A model generated the notes under the pieces. It did no database searches. It worked only from the letters and a program-made list of their open reading frames with translations, and was not told the origin of the DNA. A DNA stretch of 64,000 nt from Pseudomonas sp. UBA2684 (GTDB lineage: Bacteria > Pseudomonadota > Gammaproteobacteria > Pseudomonadales > Pseudomonadaceae), in assembly GCA_002354655.1 (NCBI GenBank), contig DELY01000050.1:79885-143884 (forward strand), written 5' to 3'. Below are positions 51,701-61,235 of the stretch, one piece after another (within the stretch, counting starts at the first letter, position 1; each line of letters starts with the position of its first letter). A program made the position numbers and the translations under genes.

Positions 51701-52324
51701 ATGCGCCGAACCAAAGAAGAAGCCGAAAAAACCCGCAGCGCCATCCTCGAGGCGGCCGAGGCGTTGTTCCTGGAAAAAGGCGTGGCGCATACCAGCCTCG
51801 AACAGATCGCCCGTCACGCCGGCGTGACGCGTGGCGCGGTGTACTGGCACTTCGAGAATAAAGCGCATCTGTTTCACGACATGCTCAGCCACGTGCGCCT
51901 GCCACCCGAGCAGTTGGCCGAACGCTTGAGCGGTTGCGCCGAGCGCGATCCGTTACTGGCCCTGCGCGACCTGTGTGTAGAGGCCATCGAAAGCCTGGCC
52001 GTGGACCCACAGAAGCGGCGAATTTTCACCATCCTGCTACGCCGTTGCGAGTTCACCGAGGAACTGCGCGAAGCCGAAGAGCGCCACGAAGCCTTCATCA
52101 ACCAATTTATCGGGCTCTGCGAGCAACAGTTCAGCAGCTCTTGCGTGCTTGATCGCCTGCAACCGGGCATGACCCCGCGCCTGGCCGCGCGCACGTTGCA
52201 CGCGCTGATCATCGGCCTGTTCAGCGATTGGCTACGCGACCCGACGCTGTTCGACCCGCTCAACGACACCGCGCCGATGATCGACGCCTGCTTTCGCGGC
52301 TTGATCCGCGACTGGCAGGTCTGA
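51701..52324 (+). CDS. TetR/AcrR-family repressor of the RND pump
   Basis: This 207-residue protein has the AcrR-type N-terminus MRRTKEEAEKTRSAILEAAE and HTH TSLEQIARHAGVTRGAVYWHF. The C-terminal ligand region (RRCEFTEELREAEERHEAFI, PGMTPRLAARTLHALIIGL) matches the AcrR/TtgR/NalC-like group. Divergent gene order with the pump operon and a palindrome between them indicate local repression. The frame extends upstream to 51617, but ATG 51701 matches the family N-terminus. Confidence 0.94.
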   Translation: MRRTKEEAEKTRSAILEAAEALFLEKGVAHTSLEQIARHAGVTRGAVYWHFENKAHLFHDMLSHVRLPPEQLAERLSGCAERDPLLALRDLCVEAIESLAVDPQKRRIFTILLRRCEFTEELREAEERHEAFINQFIGLCEQQFSSSCVLDRLQPGMTPRLAARTLHALIIGLFSDWLRDPTLFDPLNDTAPMIDACFRGLIRDWQV

Positions 52325-52394
52325 GCGCCGCCGTTTTTGGCTATGCCTGCCTAAAAAGGTTCTTCACGGCTAGCAGGCAAGCGCAGCAACCTCG

Positions 52395-52468
52395 TTGGCT
52401 GGGTTAGCGGCGCAGGCCTCCAAGGTACAGGCGACACATTTGCCGAACGCCGCGTAACCCAGCCTACG
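52395..52468. repeat. Inverted repeat, TGGCTGGGTTAGCGG...CGTAACCCAGCCTACGG
   Basis: TTGGCTGGGTTAGCGGCGCA at one end and GCCGCGTAACCCAGCCTACG at the other. It shares the GGGTTAG...CTAACCC logic of the copies at 4832 and 55833. Confidence 0.75.
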
Positions 52469-52519
52469 GAACCGATGGCTATTTCTGAGACAGCGCACTA
52501 ACCGAGTTCAGCGCATAAG

Positions 52520-52717
52520 CTAGGCCAGGCTTACCTCGTAGCCCTCCTGGCGAATTGCCTCGGTTAGCTCTTCTACAGACAATCGGCTGGCCACGCGCAC
52601 CTCTCCGCCGGCCAGATCGACCTGCACCTCGGCGGCCTGATCGCGCGCCTGCACGGCCTGGGTAATCGCCCGCACACAATGCCCGCATGACATGCCTTGC
52701 ACCTTGAATACCTGCAT
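52520..52717 (-). CDS. copZ: CopZ-like copper chaperone (HMA domain)
   Basis: A 65-residue single HMA domain: VFKVQGMSCGHCVRAITQAV carries the Cu(I)-binding MxCxxC, and the rest (VQVDLAGGEVRVASRLS, IRQEGYEVSLA) completes the ferredoxin-like fold. It delivers Cu(I) to the CopA ATPase. It has a MerR-type promoter (52763-52793), so CueR control is likely. AGGTAAGCG precedes ATG 52717. Confidence 0.95.
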   Translation of the reverse strand: MQVFKVQGMSCGHCVRAITQAVQARDQAAEVQVDLAGGEVRVASRLSVEELTEAIRQEGYEVSLA

Positions 52718-52762
52718 CGCTTACCTCCACATAAGCACCCGGACAATCCGCGGCTGGCTCGC

Positions 52763-52793
52763 AGTATTCGGCTTGCCAGCGTGGCAAGGTCAA
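52763..52793 (-). promoter_or_regulatory. CueR-type promoter of copZ
   Basis: On the minus strand TTGACC (-35, 52788-52793) and AATACT (-10, 52763-52768) are 19 bp apart, the long spacer typical of MerR-family promoters. The spacer contains the dyad CTTGCCACGCTGGCAAG, matching CueR operators. Confidence 0.88.
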
Positions 52794-52865
52794 GCCCGCC
52801 ACTTGTCCAATCCGCCGACCTCGACCACGCTCAATGCAGTTCATCACGTGCGTGGGAGGTGTGCC

Positions 52866-53258
52866 ATGCCCCGTTTAGCCACCCTGGCCCTGCTCGGCCT
52901 GCTGTTCTCCAGCCTGACATCTGCCCAAGTGGTGCCGGCACTGACGCCGCAGGCCGACGGTTACGCGGTGCTGATTATTTCGCGCGAGCGCCTGGAAGTG
53001 GCCACGCCCTGCGAAATCGGCCTGTACCTGCAAGACCAACTCGCCGCCCGCCTGTACCAGGGCCAATCGGTGGCGTTCAACCTGCCGCCCGGCCCAGTTT
53101 CTCTGCGCCTCGGGGTGATCGGCACGCAGACCTGTCAGCCGGGCATCACTCAGCTCAAGTCTGAACCGCTGGTGTTGCAGGCCGGCGAAGTACGCCGCCT
53201 GCGCATCGCCCTGAGCACCTCGGGGCTGTACGTGCTGCCGGCACCGGCCAGCCAATAA
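52866..53258 (+). CDS. Exported hypothetical protein beside copA
   Basis: This 130-residue protein has a signal peptide (LLFSSLTSAQ). The mature part is beta-rich (GYAVLIISRERLEVATPCEI, GLYLQDQLAARLYQGQSVAF, LPPGPVSLRLGVIG) and has two Cys (TPCEIG and TQTCQPG), which may form a disulfide. I recognise no firm family; it resembles small periplasmic DUF2846-like proteins in layout. It lies between divergent copZ and co-directional copA, 68 bp upstream of copA, so a copper-linked role is an inference. Confidence 0.8.
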   Translation: MPRLATLALLGLLFSSLTSAQVVPALTPQADGYAVLIISRERLEVATPCEIGLYLQDQLAARLYQGQSVAFNLPPGPVSLRLGVIGTQTCQPGITQLKSEPLVLQAGEVRRLRIALSTSGLYVLPAPASQ

Positions 53259-53269
53259 CGGCAAAGCAC

Positions 53270-53300
53270 TTGACCTTACCCCAAGGTCAAGGTTGATCCT
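53270..53300 (+). promoter_or_regulatory. CueR-type promoter of copA
   Basis: TTGACC (53270-53275) and GATCCT (53295-53300) are separated by 19 bp. The perfect dyad TTGACCTT-ACCCC-AAGGTCAA (53270-53290) sits over the -35 and spacer, the expected CueR binding site 27 bp before the copA start codon. Confidence 0.9.
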
Positions 53301-53326
53301 AAGGGCGAACTCACGGGAGAACGCCC

Positions 53327-55711
53327 ATGTCCAGCCTGACCACCTTCGACCTGCCGATCGGCGGCATGACCTGCGCCAGTTGCGCCGGCAGGGTCGAACG
53401 CGCCCTGCGCAACGTGCCCCTGGTCGCCAGCGCCAGCGTCAACCTGGCCACCGAACAGGCACGCATCCAGGCGCCGCGCGAGAGCCTCGGCGCATTGATC
53501 GGCGCCGTGGAAAAAGCCGGTTATCAGGTACCCAGCGAGCGTCTGGAGCTGAACATCGGCGGGATGACCTGCGCCAGTTGCGTCGGCCGCGTCGAGCGCG
53601 CCCTCGGCCAGCAACCCGGGGTGCTGGCGGTCAGCGTCAACCTGGCCACCGAGCAGGCGCAGCTGCGCGTCGCCCCAGGCAGCAACCTCGACAACCTGCT
53701 GCAAGCCGTCGCGGCAGCCGGTTACCGCGCGACCGTGCTGGACGAGGCGCAACCAAACGCTGTCGGCGAGGCGGATCGCCTGCTGCGCCGCGAGCGCTGG
53801 GCGCTGCTGCTCGCCCTGCTGCTGGCCGCGCCGCTGGTGCTGCCGATGCTGCTGGCGCCCTTCGGCCTGCACTGGATGCTGCCGGCCTGGTTGCAGTTCG
53901 CCCTGGCCACGCCGGTGCAGTTCGTCCTCGGCGCACGCTTTTACCGTGCCGCCTGGCGCGCCCTGCGTGCGGGCGCCGGCAACATGGACCAACTGGTCGC
54001 CATCGGCACCAGCGCCGGTTACGGCCTGAGCCTGTACCAGTGGGCGATTACCCCGACCGGCGAGATGCCACACCTGTACTTCGAGGCGTCGGCGGTGATC
54101 ATTGCCCTGATTCTGCTCGGCAAGTACCTGGAAAGCCGCGCCAAACGCCAGACCAGCAGCGCCATCCGCGCCTTGCAGGCGTTGCGCCCGGAGCGCGCCC
54201 TGCGCCTGCGCGACGGCCAGGAGGAATGGGTCGCCCTCGGCGCGCTGGCGCTTGGCGAGCAGATTCTGGTCAAGCCCGGCGAGCGCTTCCCGGTCGACGG
54301 CCGCGTGCTGGAGGGGCGCAGCCATGCCGATGAAGCGCTGATCAGCGGCGAGAGCCTGCCCCAGGCCAAGGAGCCAGGCGACCGGGTCACCGCCGGGGCG
54401 ATCAACGGCGAAGGTCAACTGCGGGTGGAAATCGGCGCACTGGGCGCGGAAACCGTGCTGGCGCAGATCATTCGCCTGGTGGAAGACGCCCAGGCCGCCA
54501 AAGCACCGATCCAGAAGCTGGTGGATAAAGTCAGCCAGGTGTTCGTCCCGGCGGTATTGCTGATCGCCCTGGCCACCCTGGTCGCCTGGCTGATGCTCGG
54601 TGCGCCGCTGCAAGTGGCGCTGCTCAACGCCGTCGCGGTGTTGGTCATCGCCTGCCCCTGCGCCCTCGGCCTGGCCACGCCGACCGCGATCATGGCCGGC
54701 ACCGGCGTGGCCGCGCGCCATGGCATCCTGATCAAGGACGCCGAAGCACTGGAAGTCGCCCATGGCGTCACCGCGGTGGCCTTCGACAAGACCGGCACGC
54801 TGACCTCCGGCACCCCGAAAATCGCCCACCTGCAGGCCATCGATGGCGACAGCAACAGCCTGCTGCAACTGGCCGGCGCCCTGCAACGCGGCAGCGAACA
54901 CCCGCTGGCCAAGGCGGTGCTCGACGCCTGCAGCGCGCAGCAATTGCCGCTGGCGGCAGTCAGCGCCAGCCAGGCCCTGGCCGGGCGCGGTATCGCCGGG
55001 CAACTCGGCGAGCGCCGCCTGGCCCTGGGCAACGCCCGCCTGCTGCACGACAGCGGATTACCGGCCGGCGAACTGGCGACATTGGCGCAGGCCTGGGAAG
55101 CCGAGGGCCGCACGTTGTCCTGGCTGATCGAGCAGGCGCCGCAAACGCGCCTGCTGGGGCTGTTCGCCTTTGGTGATACGCTCAAGGACGGCGCTCGCGA
55201 CGCCATCGAGCAACTCAGCGCGCGCGGCATTCGCAGCCACCTGATCAGCGGCGACAACCTCGGCAGCGCCTCGGCCGTGGCCAACGCCCTGGGCATCGAC
55301 GCGCTGCACGCCAACGTGCTGCCCGCCGACAAAGCCAGGATCATCGACGAGCTGAAGCAGCAGGGCGTGGTGGCGATGGTCGGCGACGGCATCAACGATG
55401 CGCCGGCGCTCGCCGCCGCGGATGTCGGCATCGCGATGGGCAGCGGCACCGACGTGGCCATGCACGCCGCCAGCATTACCCTGATGCGCGGCGACCCGCG
55501 CCTGGTGCCCGCGGCGCTGGACATCAGCCGGCGCACCTACAACAAGATCCGCCAGAACCTGTTCTGGGCCTTCGTCTACAACCTGATCGGCATCCCGCTG
55601 GCCGCCTTCGGCCTGCTCAACCCGATGCTGGCCGGCGCCGCCATGGCCCTCTCCAGCGTCAGCGTGGTGAGCAATGCCCTGCTGCTGAAAACCTGGAAGC
55701 CGAAACCATGA
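53327..55711 (+). CDS. copA: Cu(I)-exporting P-type ATPase
   Basis: This 794-residue P1B-1 ATPase has two N-terminal HMA domains (GMTCASC at residues 13-19 and about 79-85), eight predicted membrane helices and the copper-selective CPC in [19 protein letters not shown]. The phosphorylated Asp487 is in [10 protein letters not shown], and the ATP site is at [11 protein letters not shown] and [20 protein letters not shown]. It pumps cytosolic Cu(I) into the periplasm. A CueR promoter lies 27 bp upstream, and the cueR gene is 300 bp downstream. CTCACGGGAGAACGCCC precedes ATG 53327. Confidence 0.97.
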   Translation: MSSLTTFDLPIGGMTCASCAGRVERALRNVPLVASASVNLATEQARIQAPRESLGALIGAVEKAGYQVPSERLELNIGGMTCASCVGRVERALGQQPGVLAVSVNLATEQAQLRVAPGSNLDNLLQAVAAAGYRATVLDEAQPNAVGEADRLLRRERWALLLALLLAAPLVLPMLLAPFGLHWMLPAWLQFALATPVQFVLGARFYRAAWRALRAGAGNMDQLVAIGTSAGYGLSLYQWAITPTGEMPHLYFEASAVIIALILLGKYLESRAKRQTSSAIRALQALRPERALRLRDGQEEWVALGALALGEQILVKPGERFPVDGRVLEGRSHADEALISGESLPQAKEPGDRVTAGAINGEGQLRVEIGALGAETVLAQIIRLVEDAQAAKAPIQKLVDKVSQVFVPAVLLIALATLVAWLMLGAPLQVALLNAVAVLVIACPCALGLATPTAIMAGTGVAARHGILIKDAEALEVAHGVTAVAFDKTGTLTSGTPKIAHLQAIDGDSNSLLQLAGALQRGSEHPLAKAVLDACSAQQLPLAAVSASQALAGRGIAGQLGERRLALGNARLLHDSGLPAGELATLAQAWEAEGRTLSWLIEQAPQTRLLGLFAFGDTLKDGARDAIEQLSARGIRSHLISGDNLGSASAVANALGIDALHANVLPADKARIIDELKQQGVVAMVGDGINDAPALAAADVGIAMGSGTDVAMHAASITLMRGDPRLVPAALDISRRTYNKIRQNLFWAFVYNLIGIPLAAFGLLNPMLAGAAMALSSVSVVSNALLLKTWKPKP

Positions 55712-56012
55712 CCCGTAGAGCGGCGGGTCCGCGGTTGCCACCGATTGGCGGACAAGGCTGCGCCATGTCCGCCCTACATACTGGAAGCCGAAGGGTCACC
55801 ACTGACCGCGATCACGATTTCACGGACAGACCGTAGGATGGGTTAGCCGCCCCGGCGATGCCCGGCAAGACCGCGTTTTCTGTGCGGCGTACCCCATCAT
55901 TGCGGCGTACCTGCTGACGCTCTGTTGGGTTACACGGCGTCTCGCATCTGTGGCTTGCTCGGGAGTGCAGCCGCCGCTAACCCAACCTACGAACAATGTT
56001 TGGAGACCGCCT
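55712..56012. other. Intergenic region with dispersed repeats
   Basis: The 301 bp between copA and cueR hold a GGCGGACAAGGCTGCGCCAT...CCGCCCTAC palindrome (55747-55778) and a larger GTAGGATGGGTTAGCC...GCTAACCCAACCTACG inverted arrangement (55833-55991). No gene seen. The cueR promoter must lie in the right part. Confidence 0.75.
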
Positions 56013-56420
56013 ATGAATATCGGCCAAGCCGCACACAAAACCGGCCTCAGCGCGAAGATGATCCGCTACTACGAAAGCATCGCGCTGCTGCCGGACGCCG
56101 GGCGTAGCGAGAGTGGCTACCGCCAGTACAGCGCACAGGATCTGCATCGCCTGGCGTTTATCAAGCGCGCCCGCGACCTGGGTTTTTCCCTCGCCGAAGT
56201 GGGCAAGCTGCTGGCGCTGTGGCAGGACCGCCAACGCGCCAGCGCCGACGTCAAAGCCCTGGCCGCCGAACATATCGTCGAGCTGAACCGCAAGATCGCC
56301 GAACTCAGCGGCCTGCGCGACACCCTGCAGGAGTTGATCGAGGATTGCCACGGCGACCACCGCCCGGACTGCCCGATCCTCAAGGACCTGGAATCCGGCG
56401 GCGGTCACACGAACAGTTGA
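56013..56420 (+). CDS. cueR: Cu(I)-responsive MerR-family regulator CueR
   Basis: This 135-residue protein has the MerR winged helix (MNIGQAAHKTGLSAKMIRYY), the dimerisation helix and the CueR metal site: Cys112 and Cys120 in EDCHGDHRPDCPIL, with Ser77 (QRASADV) as in monovalent-metal sensors. It activates copZ and copA through the 19-bp-spaced promoters found at 52763 and 53270. TGGAGACCGCCT precedes ATG 56013. The divergence pattern (all three units nearby) makes the regulon compact. Confidence 0.96.
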   Translation: MNIGQAAHKTGLSAKMIRYYESIALLPDAGRSESGYRQYSAQDLHRLAFIKRARDLGFSLAEVGKLLALWQDRQRASADVKALAAEHIVELNRKIAELSGLRDTLQELIEDCHGDHRPDCPILKDLESGGGHTNS

Positions 56421-56458
56421 CGCTGGACCAGGCTGCGACGTTCAGGGTCTGCCGCAGT

Positions 56459-56490
56459 GTAGGGCGGCCATGCCGAAGGCTGGTCCACCA
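56459..56490. repeat. Degenerate GTAGGGTGGCCATG palindrome
   Basis: GTAGGGCGGCCATGCCGAAG followed by GCTGGTCCACCA, a variant of the GTAGGGTGGACATG family, lies between the convergent cueR and HAD genes. Confidence 0.75.
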
Positions 56491-56516
56491 AGCACAACGC
56501 CGGCTGGATCAGAACC

Positions 56517-57104
56517 CTACAGCGCCTGGCGTAACGCCGCGCAATCCACGGCGAAGTGATCGACCAGCTCCGGCCAGGGGTTTTCCGCGAGATTGACCAG
56601 CACACTGAACGCGCCGGCGGCGCGGGCGCACTCCAGGTCGTAGCGGTAATCGCCAACCATCACCAGCTCATTCGGCGCCACCTGCCAGCGTTCGGCAAAA
56701 TGCAGCAAACCGCCGGGGTGGGGTTTTGGCGGTGCTTCGTCACGGCCAAGGATGTCCGCTGTGGCAAAGCAGTCGCCCAGGCCAATCGCCTGCAAGGTCA
56801 GCAGCGCCAGCTCATGCGCGTTGCGCGTGAGGATGCCCAGCCGGCAGTCGCGCGCTTGCAGGGCGTGCACCAGTTCGATCGCCCCCGGCGCCGGCTGCGC
56901 GGTCAACGCCAGCTCGCGCTCGTGCGCCAGCAACCAGGCGTGCTTGGCTGCGGCTTCCGACTCTGGCAGGGCCGCCAGGTGGTGAAGGATGTCCTGCTGC
57001 GGCGGAATCGCCAGCGCCCGCTTGATCGCCTCGAAGTCGTGCACCGCCAGGGTCAGGGTGCCGTCCATGTCGAATATCCAATGCTTGAAACGTGCCAGCA
57101 TCAT
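56517..57104 (-). CDS. HAD-superfamily hydrolase (phosphoglycolate-phosphatase-like)
   Basis: This 195-residue enzyme has the HAD motifs: nucleophile Asp in WIFDMDGTLTLAVHDF, motif II in GILTRNAHELALLT, Lys in RDEAPPKPHPGGLLHF and the acidic pair in MVGDYRYDLECARAAG. It is a small phosphatase of the subfamily I type; the substrate is unknown. ATG 57104 (MMLARF) is preferred over the TTG at 57113, with GGGGG just upstream. Confidence 0.93.
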   Translation of the reverse strand: MMLARFKHWIFDMDGTLTLAVHDFEAIKRALAIPPQQDILHHLAALPESEAAAKHAWLLAHERELALTAQPAPGAIELVHALQARDCRLGILTRNAHELALLTLQAIGLGDCFATADILGRDEAPPKPHPGGLLHFAERWQVAPNELVMVGDYRYDLECARAAGAFSVLVNLAENPWPELVDHFAVDCAALRQAL

Positions 57105-57149
57105 TGCCCCCAAGGCGCTCAGTCATGCACGCAGAATAACGCGTCGCGC

Positions 57150-58115
57150 TCAGTAACTGATGATAAGGGAGACATTGTCGAGGTAAGTCGCGGCCGGCAC
57201 GTTGGCCTGAGTCGGGTCGATGATCACCTGGTAGGCAAAACTCTGCGGGTCGCCGCTGCCGGTGGCGGCCTGGGTCTGGCTGGCATTGTCCCAAACGATA
57301 GTGGAGTTCGGGTGGTAGAGGTTGTAGCGCAGGTAATTGCTCCCGGCGAGCATTCGCCGCCAGGGCGCCTGGTAGTGCTGGCCATTGTCGTAGCCGATGC
57401 GGTAGCCCTCGGTATTGGTGCAGGTCACGCTGACCGACTGGGTGACCGGGGTGAACTGGCTGACCAGCGCCTGGCTGCCGAAGTCCACCGTCGGCGTACT
57501 GTTGATCAGGCAGGCCTTGCTCACTGTCAGCGTCAGGTTGAGGGTAGCGGTCTGCCCAGTGCCCCAGTTGCTCGGCGTACCACAGACACCAAGCGGGCAG
57601 TTCTGCGTCAAGCCGGGGCTACGATCCCATGAGGTGCAGGCGCCCAGCGCGCCGAGCACGCAGATCGCCCACTGCCAGTTGAGGGAAACACTGGCCGTGT
57701 AGGTGCCGGCGGGTACGTTGACGCCCAGGGCGGTACGGAAATACAGCGGAATCGCACTGGCGCTGCCACCGATGCCGATCAGCACAACATTATTCAGGCT
57801 CACCGGCTGGGCGACCTGCAAAGCCTGGCTGTAGCCACTGTCGGCATAGACCTGGAAGGGGATCTGCGCGCTACCACTCTGCAGGTGCAGGCTACCGCTG
57901 CTCAGGGTGACCCGTACGTAGTTCTGTGACAGCACGTTCAACACGCTGTCGCAGCTCAAACCACCATTGGCCGCCGCCTGCTGGGGCACTGTGCGCAGGC
58001 TCAACGAGTTGCTGCTGCCCAGGCTGATCGCCGCGGCGCTCGCCATGCAAACCGCCTGCACCTGCGTTCCCCACAGCAGGAATAACAACGCCAGCCAGCA
58101 TGCGTTGGGGTGCAT
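57150..58115 (-). CDS. csuE: Archaic chaperone-usher pilus tip adhesin (CsuE-like, double SCPU domain)
   Basis: This 321-residue exported protein has a signal peptide (LALLFLLWGTQVQAV) and two tandem spore-coat-protein-U (SCPU) domains. The first is at about 25-175; the second starts with LTVSKACLINSTPTVDFGSQ and ends in the C-terminal donor-strand motif YLDNVSLIISY. In CsuE the first domain carries the hydrophobic tip and the second joins the rod. ATG 58115 is chosen because AAGGAG lies 6 bp upstream; ATGs at 58121 and 58139 are in frame. Last gene of the csu-like operon. Confidence 0.9.
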   Translation of the reverse strand: MHPNACWLALLFLLWGTQVQAVCMASAAAISLGSSNSLSLRTVPQQAAANGGLSCDSVLNVLSQNYVRVTLSSGSLHLQSGSAQIPFQVYADSGYSQALQVAQPVSLNNVVLIGIGGSASAIPLYFRTALGVNVPAGTYTASVSLNWQWAICVLGALGACTSWDRSPGLTQNCPLGVCGTPSNWGTGQTATLNLTLTVSKACLINSTPTVDFGSQALVSQFTPVTQSVSVTCTNTEGYRIGYDNGQHYQAPWRRMLAGSNYLRYNLYHPNSTIVWDNASQTQAATGSGDPQSFAYQVIIDPTQANVPAATYLDNVSLIISY

Positions 58116-58129
58116 CGCCATCTCCTTGT

Positions 58130-60481
58130 TCAACGGCATGTCAGTGGCCCGACCAGAGCAACGGCCTCGGCCGTGCCGTCGAGATCGAAACCTGCGGCAC
58201 ACTGGCGGCCATCGACCAGGCGCGCGCGCAGGCTGTTGCGCGCCTGCAAGCCTTCGAAATAAACCAGGCCGTCCCAACCGACATAACTGCGCTGGGCACT
58301 CTCCACCTGCTCGACCAGTGTGCCGCGCGGCAGCACTTCGCCACGGCTGTCGACCAGCACGATACTCGCCGCCACCACCCGCTGCAGGCTGAACGCCAAT
58401 TGCACACCGCTGCCCTGGTGCACGGCAATGCTCTGCACCACCTCGGACGCCTGCACGTTGGCCGGCAGGCCAAGGGGGTCGATTTCGTACTGGCCGCGGT
58501 AATAGGACGGTACCCAGGGCACCAGCAGGTGACCATTGCGGTCAGTACTGCCCAGCAATTGATGTTCGAAACGCACGGGAACATCGGCGAAGCCGTCGGT
58601 ATCGACCAGCACGAAAGCGTCGTCGATGCGGTTGCTGGCGAACAGCGCCGCGTCCATCGCCACCAGCGAGCCGCTGATGCCGCCCCAGCGGGTATCGCGG
58701 CCAGCGCTGCGGTACATGCCGCCTTGCAGTTGCGCATAGGGCGTACGCCAGGTCGCATCGGCCTGCTGGAAATCACTGGCGCCCCGGGCATAGCCGAGGT
58801 TGTAGCCGATGCCGCCCTGGCTGGGCAGCGCACGGCTGTAGTTGATCCGCTCTCTGTAACTTCCACGGCTGTTGCGTTCGATGCCAGCGGTGACGGTCGA
58901 ATACAGGTCGAAGGGCAGCACCAGCTGTAGCTGCGCCGAATACCCGGAATCCTCCAGCAAGCGGTTGAACGAGGCGTACAGGTTGGCATTGCCAAAGAAG
59001 GTGCGCGACCACGACAGGTTAAGCAAACGGGTGCGCTGGCCCGCGCGATCACGCAGATCGAAATAGCCCAGGCCCAGAGTACCGAGCCTCTCAGGGGAGA
59101 AAGAGAACGTCAGTTGATCGCTGCGCTCGGCGAGGAAGCTGCCGCTGAAGCGGTTCTCCAGGGCGCTGACCACGCTGAGGTCGGCAAACCCCGAGGTGCG
59201 TTGGATATGCTGCAACGCCACGCCGAAATGCGGCGAGTAGTAGCTGTACCCCAGACTGACCTGCTGGCCGCCCTCGCCCGCGAAACGGCTGTGCGACAGC
59301 GAAGTGCCGAGGGTACCGAAGCGGTCGACGGCGAAGGTAGCGCCTACGCCCGCCAGGTCGAGGTCATCGCCTATCTCGGCATGCCCTTCGAGGGTGAAGG
59401 CATCGTTGATGCCGTAGCGCAGACTGCCACTGCTGGCGAAACTGCCATAAGAAAAGCTCTCCAGGCCATAGTCCTTGCGCAACTTGCCCGCCGCCAGCGA
59501 ATAGTCAAACAGGCCTTTCCGCAGCAGTTGGTTGGTCACGTAGAACGGCACGCTGGTGGAGACGCGCCGCCCCTGCGCATCGGTGGTGACCACCGTGGCC
59601 TCGCCCGCACCGCTGATGAACGGCACGCTGTTGACGGTGAAGGGACCAGGGGCGAGGGACGCGCTGCTGACCTTGGCATTGTTGATAAACAGGTCGACGC
59701 TGCTGGGCACCGTCGCATCGCCGCTGAAGCGTGGCAGCGGATAGGTGATCAGGTCCGGACGCAGGCCGAAGTTACGGCCGATTTGCGCACCGCCGAGGCG
59801 CACCGCGCTGTTCCAGGTCAAGGCGGAGCTGACCAAGTCGCCGGCCGCGTAGCTGGTCATGCGGTCCTGGCGGTTGTAGCGCCAGAGGGTGTCGTAGCGG
59901 GTATAGCCATCGTTATCGCCGTCAACGCCATCGAAGGCCTGGCGCCAGATGCCGGTGTTGGCGATCACGCCAAAGCCGTCAAAGACCCGCTGTTCAGACC
60001 AGGCACTGGCCGCCTGCACGCCATCCTCGGTGTCGCTGTAGTAGAGGTCGTAGTTGAACAGCGCGCCAAACGAACTTTGCGCCGGGGTCAGATCGAACAG
60101 CTGCGCAGAGCCGACCTCCTGGCGCGGCAACCAGGCGCTGGGCAATACCAGCAACAGGCGCTGGTTCGCTTCGTCATAGCGACTTTGCAGGCCCGCAATC
60201 GACTCTAGCGCCAGCGGGTCGCCGACCGGCACGTCGTCCAAACGCACACCGACCGCCAGCAAGGCCTCACGGCTCAACCAGAACTGGCTATCACGGGCGA
60301 TCACTCCCACGATCCGCCCGGTCGGCAGCTCATTGACCACCAGCTCCAGGTACAGCTGCTGCTCGCCGGCCCAGGCCACGGCGGCCAAGAGCCAGGCACC
60401 CAGCAGCCACCCGACCTGGCCGGGGACGTGCGGCCGCACGCCGCGGCATCCATCAGAGCGCAGGGATGCCGAGCGGCTCAC
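58130..60481 (-). CDS. csuD: Archaic chaperone-usher pilus usher (CsuD-like)
   Basis: This 783-residue outer membrane usher has a periplasmic N-terminal domain (QQLYLELVVNELPTGRIVGV), a 24-strand barrel with the plug (FISGAGEATVVTTDAQGRRV) and C-terminal domains, ending QCAAGFDLDGTAEAVALVGPLTC. The length is typical of CsuD/FimD-type ushers without the FGL long loop. The start is GTG at 60481, overlapping the chaperone gene by 29 bp, so the two are translationally coupled. Confidence 0.93.
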   Translation of the reverse strand: MSRSASLRSDGCRGVRPHVPGQVGWLLGAWLLAAVAWAGEQQLYLELVVNELPTGRIVGVIARDSQFWLSREALLAVGVRLDDVPVGDPLALESIAGLQSRYDEANQRLLLVLPSAWLPRQEVGSAQLFDLTPAQSSFGALFNYDLYYSDTEDGVQAASAWSEQRVFDGFGVIANTGIWRQAFDGVDGDNDGYTRYDTLWRYNRQDRMTSYAAGDLVSSALTWNSAVRLGGAQIGRNFGLRPDLITYPLPRFSGDATVPSSVDLFINNAKVSSASLAPGPFTVNSVPFISGAGEATVVTTDAQGRRVSTSVPFYVTNQLLRKGLFDYSLAAGKLRKDYGLESFSYGSFASSGSLRYGINDAFTLEGHAEIGDDLDLAGVGATFAVDRFGTLGTSLSHSRFAGEGGQQVSLGYSYYSPHFGVALQHIQRTSGFADLSVVSALENRFSGSFLAERSDQLTFSFSPERLGTLGLGYFDLRDRAGQRTRLLNLSWSRTFFGNANLYASFNRLLEDSGYSAQLQLVLPFDLYSTVTAGIERNSRGSYRERINYSRALPSQGGIGYNLGYARGASDFQQADATWRTPYAQLQGGMYRSAGRDTRWGGISGSLVAMDAALFASNRIDDAFVLVDTDGFADVPVRFEHQLLGSTDRNGHLLVPWVPSYYRGQYEIDPLGLPANVQASEVVQSIAVHQGSGVQLAFSLQRVVAASIVLVDSRGEVLPRGTLVEQVESAQRSYVGWDGLVYFEGLQARNSLRARLVDGRQCAAGFDLDGTAEAVALVGPLTCR

Positions 60482-61220
60482 GCTGCTCGTTGATCAAGGC
60501 TTCCAGGGTAAAGCCGCTGGCCAGCACGGCCGGCGGCAGCGGCCAGCGCATCCAGGCTCCCGGCAGGACATAACCGAGCAGGCCGTCAGCCAGCGCCACC
60601 CGGCGGTCGCTCTGGCGTACATACACCTGCGCCAGGCGCGCATGGGCGCCCCCTCGATTGTGCACGCTCAGGTAGCGCCGACCGCCGACCTCCTCGACCC
60701 GGTAGGCCAGGTCCGGACTCAGCGGGCGCACGTCCTTACCTGGCGCCCACGCGCCAGTGTCCAGGGCCGCGCCGGCACCGAAGACGAACAAGGGCACCGA
60801 ATAGCGCATCTGAAACATCACCCCCAGTTGCGGGTTGGCCTCGCTGCCGGGTTGCAGCATTTCATCCACCAATACCCGATAGGCCTGCTCGCTGTGCGCA
60901 GCCGCGGGTTGCATGCTGATCAGGCGCACCATCTGGCGCTTGCCGGGGGCCACGGTAACCACCGGCGGGCTGCCGACCACCTGCTGTTGCGGCTGCAATT
61001 GGTCGGTGAAGCCAGCCTGCTGCCAGGCCATCACCCGCACCTGCAGGCTGATCGGCTGCTGCCCACGGTTCTCCAACCACAGCGCCGCGGCTTTCTCCCC
61101 GGCCTCGATACGCGGGTTGATCGGCCAAATCAGCAGCGAGCTGGCGGCGTGCAACTCGCCCGCCAGCAGCCAGAACGCGGCAAGAGCCGCCAACCCGATG
61201 CGTTGTAGAACCCCCGTCAT
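60453..61220 (-). CDS. csuC: Periplasmic pilus chaperone (CsuC-like)
   Basis: This 255-residue PapD-fold protein has a signal peptide (AAFWLLAGELHAAS), domain 1 with LLIWPINPRIEAGEKAAALW, the subunit-binding region VTVAPGKRQMVRLISMQPAA, and domain 2 with VGGRRYLSVHNRGGAHARLA. It holds pilin subunits by donor-strand complementation and delivers them to the usher encoded next. Overlaps the usher gene and follows the CsuB-like gene by 15 bp. Confidence 0.93.
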   Translation of the reverse strand: MTGVLQRIGLAALAAFWLLAGELHAASSLLIWPINPRIEAGEKAAALWLENRGQQPISLQVRVMAWQQAGFTDQLQPQQQVVGSPPVVTVAPGKRQMVRLISMQPAAAHSEQAYRVLVDEMLQPGSEANPQLGVMFQMRYSVPLFVFGAGAALDTGAWAPGKDVRPLSPDLAYRVEEVGGRRYLSVHNRGGAHARLAQVYVRQSDRRVALADGLLGYVLPGAWMRWPLPPAVLASGFTLEALINEQREPLGIPAL

Positions 61221-61235
61221 AGCCCCGCTCCCTGT

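Noticed and set aside
53276..55048. Long minus-strand ORF (590 codons) opposite copA
   Set aside because: Antisense to copA with all P-type ATPase motifs; no domain or ribosome site in the shadow frame.
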